Of a stretch of 64,000 nt of DNA, positions 62,844 through 64,000 are shown piece by piece. The notes beneath the pieces were generated by a model. The model was not told where the DNA came from. It did not search any database and saw only the letters and a list, made by a program, of their open reading frames with translations. The translations under genes were made by a program, and so were the position numbers. This stretch comes from LMUY01 sp964247705 (GTDB lineage: Bacteria > Pseudomonadota > Alphaproteobacteria > Acetobacterales > Acetobacteraceae), in contig CAXTVQ010000018.1 in the NCBI GenBank assembly GCA_964247705.1, positions 1 to 64,000 of the forward strand. The letters are read 5' to 3'. Position 1 is the stretch's first letter, and every line of letters begins with the position of its first letter.

Positions 62844-64000
62844 GTGATACTCCCTTGGGAACGGCCGGAACGCGGCGACTCGTCGCGGGCCGCCGATGCC
62901 CGCCTGGCCGAAGCGGTCGGGCTTGCCGGCTCGATCGGCCTGAACGTCGTGCACAGCGCCGTGCTGCCTCTGCGCGCCCGGCGCTCATCCTCGCTGCTGG
63001 GCGAAGGGCAGATCGCCATGCAAGGCGCCGCCATGCACGAACAGGAGGTGGGCGTCGCCATTATCGACGCGACACTCTCCCCGGTGCAGCAGCGCAACCT
63101 GGAACGGGAATGGAGCTGCAAGGTCATCGACCGCACCGGCCTTATCCTCGACATCTTCGGTGAGCGCGCCCGCACCAAGGAAGGCTCGCTGCAGGTCGAA
63201 CTCGCCCATCTCGACTATCAGCGCAGCCGCCTCGTCCGGTCCTGGACCCACTTGGAGCGGCAGCGCGGCGGCTTCGGCTTCCTGGGCGGCCCCGGCGAGA
63301 CGCAGATCGAGGCCGACCGCCGGCTGATCACCGACCGCATCGTCCGCCTCAAGCGCGAGTTGGAGCAGGTGCGCCGCACCCGCGGCCTGCACCGCAGTGC
63401 CCGCACCCGGGTACCGTTCCCCGTCGTGGCCCTGGTCGGCTACACCAACGCCGGCAAGTCCACACTCTTCAACACTCTGACCGGCGCCGCGGTCCACGCG
63501 CAGGACCAGCTCTTCGCGACGCTCGACCCGACCATGCGCGGGCTGCTGATGCCGTCCGGCCGCAGGGCGATCCTGTCGGACACCGTGGGCTTCATCAGCG
63601 AGTTGCCCACCGAACTGGTCGCCGCCTTCCGCGCCACGCTCGAAGAGGTCGCCGAGGCGGACGTGATCCTGCACATCCGTGACGCAGCCCACCCGGACAG
63701 CGCCGCCCAGCGCTCGGACGTCATCGCCGTGCTCGAGGGCATGGAGAAGGACGGCACGCTGGACCAAGCCTGGCGCGAGCGCACGATCGAGGTGCTGAAC
63801 AAGGCGGACCTGCTGGGCGGCGTCGCCAACGTTCCGCCGCGCGGCAACGCGGTCGCCATCTCGGCCGTCACCGGCGAGGGCATGCCCGGCTTGCTGGCGG
63901 CCATCGACGCCCGCATCGCCGCCGGAATGGAGCAACTCGACTATGCCATCCCGCCCGAGGATGGCGCCCGCCTCGCCTGGCTCTACCAGCACGGCGAAGT
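62844..64000 (+). CDS. hflX: Ribosome-associated GTPase HflX, 3' end outside window
   Basis: At least 385 residues of HflX, continuing past the window. Start GTG 62844 is the first canonical start in a frame closed by TGA at 62789-62791. The N-terminal HflX domain (RSSSLLGEGQIAMQGA and RTGLILDIFGERARTKEGSL, trimmed) is followed by GGPGETQIEADRRLI, coiled coil, then the G domain with G1 GYTNAGKST, G3 DTVGFI and G4 NKAD. HflX splits stalled ribosomes. Downstream of hfq, as in many proteobacteria. Confidence 0.95.
   Translation, partial: MILPWERPERGDSSRAADARLAEAVGLAGSIGLNVVHSAVLPLRARRSSSLLGEGQIAMQGAAMHEQEVGVAIIDATLSPVQQRNLEREWSCKVIDRTGLILDIFGERARTKEGSLQVELAHLDYQRSRLVRSWTHLERQRGGFGFLGGPGETQIEADRRLITDRIVRLKRELEQVRRTRGLHRSARTRVPFPVVALVGYTNAGKSTLFNTLTGAAVHAQDQLFATLDPTMRGLLMPSGRRAILSDTVGFISELPTELVAAFRATLEEVAEADVILHIRDAAHPDSAAQRSDVIAVLEGMEKDGTLDQAWRERTIEVLNKADLLGGVANVPPRGNAVAISAVTGEGMPGLLAAIDARIAAGMEQLDYAIPPEDGARLAWLYQHGE

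Noticed and set aside
62985..63992. A 335-codon open frame opposite hflX
   Set aside because: hflX has intact GTPase motifs in the plus strand; the antisense frame is GC-driven.

Overview
The window is very GC-rich and densely packed. Genes sit on both strands, there are many 1- to 8-nt gene overlaps, and no rRNA, tRNA, CRISPR array or insertion sequence was seen. Gene content (Pst/PhoB with alphaproteobacterial-style Pho boxes, dat-hfq-hflX order, ComM, LpxL-type acyltransferase, paralogous orphan substrate-binding proteins) suggests an alphaproteobacterium, most likely Acetobacteraceae/Rhodospirillales. That placement is inference from gene content and composition, not from a marker gene.

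Layout. 1-3179: end of ppk, a small membrane protein and ppx (polyphosphate synthesis and breakdown). 3263-5511: biuret/isochorismatase-type hydrolase coupled to a nucleobase-type permease. 5558-7317 (minus): RNase D and a Nudix hydrolase. 7397-12849: Pho-box-controlled pstS-pstC-pstA-pstB-phoU-phoB. 12893-13176: orphan VapB antitoxin with a vestigial VapC. 13188-20180: mixed genes (PfpI-like, MHS transporter, comM, histone-deacetylase-like hydrolase, Tat-exported binding protein). 20187-26935: small protein, DUF3429, CBS-domain CorC/HlyC protein, prolyl oligopeptidase, serA, LpxL-like acyltransferase. 27012-36638: a probable 2-hydroxyacid/glyoxylate locus (FAD/4Fe-4S dehydrogenase, MFS carrier, serine-glyoxylate-type aminotransferase) facing a GntR regulator that heads a peptide-type ABC operon without ATPases. 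A perfect 10-bp inverted repeat lies between the two arms.

36641-37691: a decayed chloramphenicol-phosphotransferase-like gene coupled to a glyoxalase-fold gene, and a small membrane protein. 37727-42411: 3-oxoadipyl-CoA thiolase diverging from paaI-paaK-binding protein-GNAT (part of phenylacetate catabolism). 42578-48430: aldo/keto reductase, metallo-beta-lactamase-fold protein, secreted protein, S10 peptidase, OhrR and another amino-acid-type binding protein. 48697-54150: MFS, M3 peptidase, OGFr-domain protein, DHA2 exporter followed by a 15-bp tandem repeat, small iron-permease-family protein. 54171-55273: YaiI and an unrecognised coupled gene. 55641-64000: gltA with its terminator and repeat-bearing leader, a variant staphylococcal-nuclease-fold protein, a CYTH-CHAD protein next to sixA, a 4Fe-4S photolyase, dat, hfq and the start of hflX.

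Theme: phosphate and polyphosphate genes recur (ppk/ppx, Pst-PhoU-PhoB, CHAD-SixA). The less ordinary material is mostly at gene borders: decayed genes (vapC, chloramphenicol phosphotransferase), palindromic intergenic repeats, a strong hairpin between pstS and pstC, tandem repeats at 53653-53712 and 56993-57031, and a hairpin abutting the hflX start. I did not see a clearly new multi-gene defence or biosynthetic system; the best candidates for novelty are listed as findings.
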